This document shows positions 60,308 through 64,000 of a DNA stretch of 64,000 bases, in pieces. The notes under the pieces were generated by a model. The model made no database searches. It had not been told where the DNA came from and worked only from the letters and a program-made list of their open reading frames with translations. A program made the translations under genes and the position numbers. Source of the DNA: Rhizophagus irregularis (Eukaryota > Glomeromycota > Glomeromycetes > Glomerales > Glomeraceae); the NCBI RefSeq assembly GCF_026210795.1, contig NC_089453.1:1738501-1802500 (forward strand), in the 5' to 3' direction. Position 1 is the stretch's first letter. Each line of letters opens with the position of its first letter.

Positions 60308-60990
60308 CTATATTGATATCTGGATTATTGCATCTTTACTAATATTCTTACAACACTGTAAACCAAGATATTTCAGATTGATACAGTACTGCGCTATTGC
60401 TTCGATGGCTGTATCAGTAATAAGTCTACAGCATCTAACAAGAACGGGCAATATCACAGATAGATAAATCAGAAATGGCACAGCCACCAATATCAAGGTA
60501 CGTATCAAGGTACTAGAGTTTTTTACAATAACGTGCAATAGCACAGATAGATAAATCGCTAATGGACCTACAGCAATCTAGTCTAAGGTATTTTAGATCT
60601 TGATGCAGCCTTGCCATTTCCCCAACAGCAGTATCAGTAATGTTATGACAACTTGTAAGAGAGAGATACCAAAGATTAGGACACGACTGTGCAATTGCGA
60701 GTATGGTATGAATGATCAGTAATGGGCTTGAATCTTTTTAATCCGCTATATTCTAATTCATGAGATACTCGTGCAATTTTACATACGAATTCATCAGTGA
60801 TACTTCCACAGAAACTAATACCTACGACACAATTGTGCAACCTTGTATATATTGTATATAGATTATAGATTGACCAGTTATATCTTGATTACCACGAATA
60901 TTGAATATTTCATTAACGAGTATCGCACCAGTAAAACCTTTACTTTGTTCGAAATCTAGATGAACTATTTTGGGTATGAATCGATAATTT
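60308..60990 (-). pseudogene. F-box/LRR protein fragment, minus strand
   Basis: Reading right to left there are decayed leucine-rich repeats: HLDFEQSKGFTGAIL, then GISFCGSITDEFVCKIARVS, CPNLWYLSLTSCHNITDTAV, and at 60308-60430 EAIAQYCINLKYLGLQCCKN. They lie in several frames with stops between. The repeats are of the same type as the plus-strand piece at 58920-59262 but opposite in orientation, so the locus probably suffered an inversion or two separate insertions. Confidence 0.75.
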
Positions 60991-61559
60991 TTCCAATTTT
61001 AGAATCGGTCGACTAAATTGAACACGTGGTGTGGCATTGCTAATCTTTCCGCGAATCCAGTTTTTCTCACGTGATATATGTAGTTAAATAATCAGCGCTT
61101 TTTTTCCAGGAGCCGATCACAAACGGTACGGTCTATAGTCTTTTTTTTTCCCGAACAACCATGAGAAAGATGTGAAAGAGTGCTTAGTTGCAACACAGGA
61201 CCTACTATATAACTAAATAGTGACGACAAAAGCATATGCTATGAAGGGCTGAGGACTTCGCAATTTCGAGATCGCCAGGCGTTAGTCTTTCTGGTAGAAT
61301 TGGTCCCTCTCCATGTGAAGAGGTATGAAGATTTCACATTAATGTGTTTTCATAGAACTCTTTGCATCATACGACAATGCCACTCTTCTTATCTCCTTAT
61401 CTTTTTCCCAGCAAGATATAAAACGTGTAGGAGTATGTGGAAGTTCAGCCAACTTTCCCGCAAAAATCATTCCCGTAAAAATAACGCAAAAATAAGGTAT
61501 GCATGGGAGCGAAATTTTCTCACTATGGGCCTGTATTTAGGAAAGCAAGATGTTTACCA
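60991..61559. other. Spacer with uncertain coding remains
   Basis: G+C is higher than in most intergenic DNA here. An 87-codon plus-strand frame at 61300-61563 and a competing frame (VGVCGSSANFPAKIIPVKIT near 61430) suggest decayed coding DNA, but neither gives a recognisable domain. Confidence 0.35.
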
Positions 61560-62630
61560 CTGAAAATGATATTTATAAGTCTTAACTTCCGCTTCCTTAA
61601 TGCAGAAAATAAGAACATAATTTTCGCGATTGAGATTTCTAAGGACAAACAAGTCTTTGAACTTGAAAATGAAGTGTAGAAAGAAGTTGAGGCCAATCGA
61701 TCGTAATGACTTCTTCCGTCAAATTAATCCTAAGGAGAAGCCTATGCGAACAGAAGTAACGTGACGCCTGATGATGAAATATTTGTATCATGTAAAATCG
61801 CAATTTTTATTATGTATTATTGTCCGCTTCCGGCGATAGGCACCATTCGTCAGTTTCCACCAGTAAGTTTAAATATCGCATAGCCTCGGAATTTATACGC
61901 AGACGCTTACTCCTCTCAATATTCTAGGCGACCTATAGACTTGAAGACGACGAAGAAGAATTAGTACAATGTATAAAGGAAATAAAGTGTAGGCTGGGAA
62001 ATATAGGGACTATGCTTGCCGATAACAATGAAGCCATGCGTTGCGAGTATATTTCAACCATCCTTCAAGCCTCGCTATATATCGTTAAAAGAATAACCAA
62101 AAGAGCTTACCTTGGCACCTCAGCTCGAAGTTGTCGGCGAAGAAAGTACTGGTCGAGTTGATTGCGCAATCAAAGTACGGAAGGGAAACTACATCAAGTG
62201 GTTATGGGTTTCGCTCAGAACTTGATTCAATGTGAAAGCGCGCTACAGGTGAATAAAAATATGAGAAATGAAAGTCGGGCGAAGCATTTGGGAATGACTA
62301 CGACTATATCTATGGGATCGTTACAACAGCCACGGAATGGTATTTCATTCTTTTTGCCTCTGATGGAATATCCTGTACAAGTAAAAATCCTCTTAATATC
62401 CGTATTACCGAGTCTGCCTTGAAAGAGGGTTCGGAGGAAGAAAAGGAGTACATAAAAACGTGAAGCAGGTAATGGAGATTATCGTGGGTTTATTAAAGGA
62501 TAGGGTGGACATTGAGAAAGAATCGGCGATGAAGAAGCAACGCCAAGGATATTTTGATAAGGGATTGTTAAGGGTTGGGGTGCTGTACATTAGCATAGTC
62601 ATCATGAATCACGAGTAAAGTCCCACACTT
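61560..62630 (+). pseudogene. Fossil of a Crinkler-like / Glomeromycotina-expanded family gene
   Basis: Recognisable blocks in order: an N-terminal part with NIIFAIEISKDKQVFELENE (ubiquitin-like header style), a middle part with MRCEYISTILQASLYIVKRI, and a C-terminal part with QVVMGFAQNLIQCESALQVN and a VMEIIVGLLKDRVDIE-type helix. From memory, these resemble a large family in Rhizophagus that includes Crinkler-type effectors. The copy is clearly broken, with several disruptions, and I judge it old. The family assignment rests on remembered patterns and needs a profile search. Confidence 0.5.
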
Positions 62631-62789
62631 GTATTTATTTTTTACGTGTTACATCACGCTACTAGTGTCTTAATAAAATTTTTTTTTTTGGCAAAAAGTG
62701 ATTGGCAATGAACAATTGTTCACGCGCACGTTTTTTTTTATTCGGAATGTCATCTATGCTGACGAAATTTTAGGTATAAAAGACCGTGA

Positions 62790-63090
62790 CAAAATGTTAC
62801 GATCAAGCTACTGTCCGAAAAAAAGATGAAGCTTTGCACAGTCGCCATTCAGATTGTCTTCGATATGGATAATGTATGGGGGATTATAACAGATGCGGAA
62901 AAATGGTATTTCATGTAATGTACGCTAGATAGTGATAGATAATGAAGAGAACTGTCGTTCAGGTTATCGAACCCCTTATTTGTTGTGTATGAAGATGAAG
63001 ATATGAAAGACAAGGCGGAGAGTCTTTAGTCATATTATATGATTACTGGAAGGGGCCTGGAAGCCAATGAAAGCTGGGGAGGAATCGAGA
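62790..63090 (+). pseudogene. Second fossil fragment of the same expanded family
   Basis: Short blocks such as VWGIITDAEKWYF and LSNPLFVVYEDEDMKDKAES match the style of another member of the family to the left. The fragment is broken in several places and covers only the C-terminal region. Confidence 0.45.
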
Positions 63091-63276
63091 AATAAGGTCA
63101 ATGGGCGATCTTGCAGGAAAATCGAATTAGAATTGATGGGAAGAAAATTTTGGATTTGGTGGGTTATTGATCATATAATTTGTTTTACATGTATGCTATT
63201 ACGGACTAGTCCCGAACTTTTTGTATTTGTATTTGTATTACATCAACGCAATAAGATTTTTTTACAACGACACTGA

Positions 63277-63976
63277 TCACTGATCGTGACAAAACGTTAC
63301 GGTTCTTATAATCAAAAATTTATCATTTTGAGTCTTCATTGGTTTTATTGTTCGGCTAATTCTTAGAACAGATACCAGAAAGCAATTCGGCTGAAAGATT
63401 TTCCTGGTGAAAAGATAGTTTTCCAGAGCCTCTTTCATATCACATTCTCCACGTATCATCAATTCATTTGTACGATTCCAAATGTAGATAACGCCATCAG
63501 AGTCTTTTAACCAGAAAATTGAATCATAACACGAAAGTACAGGGAGAACATTAGTAAGATTGTAAAGTTCAGCAAACGCTTCAATTTCATAATTATACAG
63601 AATATCTTTCTTCGTCTCATCACGAAATTGATGTTTATTTTTCAATAAGTTAGGTAGATCTTTTTCGTGTTGTGTTTCATCGTCAGCTGACAATTTTTGC
63701 ATGGCAACATTGTGTTGTGTTTTCGTAGAAATTGTACGCGTCATCATTGGAAGGTCTTGCCCACATTGATAAGTGAGCCACGTGTTGACTTCCGTGTTCT
63801 CACTCTTCCATTTTCATCAATAGATTCCCGTTCGTGTCCCGTGGAAGCATGCGCTGGTTCATTGAGTCGAACTTCTGTCGTAGATTCAATAACTTTGGTT
63901 TGGTTGTTGCAGATCCCATTAATGATGCTCCAAATGAAATTTTCTTCGCTCTCTGGCGTTTTGATTTCCAAGAGCT
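63277..63976 (-). pseudogene. Partial gene of the expanded family, running off the right edge
   Basis: On the minus strand two adjoining open segments (63971-63744 and 63747-63277) read EIKTPESEENFIWSIINGIC and, in the second, EAFAELYNLTNVLPVLSCYD and DGVIYIWNRTNELMIRGECD. A likely splice acceptor lies at about 63977-63978, and upstream exons would be beyond position 64000. The domain is unknown; the neighbours and style suggest the same Glomeromycotina-specific family. It appears broken, about once in the visible part, although a sequencing error cannot be excluded. Confidence 0.45.
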
Positions 63977-64000
63977 GTGGGACGATTCACTTCCTTTCTC

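Overview
The window looks like nuclear DNA of an arbuscular mycorrhizal fungus (Glomeromycotina, Rhizophagus-like). This is an inference from very AT-rich, gene-poor DNA, short GT-AG introns (about 50-130 nt), tandemly expanded families, LINE 3' ends with an (AAAT)n tail, and fragments of kinase, F-box/LRR and Crinkler-like families typical of these genomes. No database search was possible. Exon models were traced by hand from splice sites and reading-frame phase.

Layout. 1-9 kb: a nine-exon glycerol-3-phosphate acyltransferase, a 63-residue HMG-box/YABBY-like protein and a four-exon tetraspan membrane protein. 9-12.6 kb: LINE 3' debris, a kinase scrap and a decayed membrane-protein gene. 12.7-18 kb: a Ca2+/H+-exchanger-like gene whose second catalytic motif is altered, followed by a decayed tandem copy. 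18.8-23.1 kb: a decayed Myb/SANT (trihelix) gene, then a Myb/SANT gene built from a tandem array of phase-1 exon-intron units, two of which carry in-frame 87-bp sub-repeats. 24.6-44.9 kb: three head-to-tail copies, all on the minus strand, of a large beta-propeller-like plus TRP/polycystin-like cation-channel gene. The outer two copies are intact (1327 and 1390 aa) and the middle one is broken. Their flanks are duplicated too, and younger elements (a long-inverted-repeat MITE and a short LINE/SINE insertion with a 14-bp target-site duplication) split the flank of copy 1. 45-53.7 kb: mostly gene-poor, with one small mitochondrial-type membrane protein, a roughly 1.5-kb A+T-only block with a perfect 37-bp-arm hairpin, and a pogo-like MITE. 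53.7-57.2 kb: a complete type II P-type cation ATPase of the Na,K-ATPase-like (IIC/fungal ACU) group. 57-64 kb: a tandem repeat, inverted pieces of an LRR gene, and fossils of a Crinkler-like/Glomeromycotina-specific family running off the right edge.

Functional theme. Cation transport is over-represented: a CAX-like exchanger and its relic, three channel copies and a P-type ATPase. They are not in an operon and nothing shows co-regulation. The most unusual structures are the exon-intron array gene (19.8-23.1 kb), the channel triplet and the CAX paralogues sharing a changed core motif.
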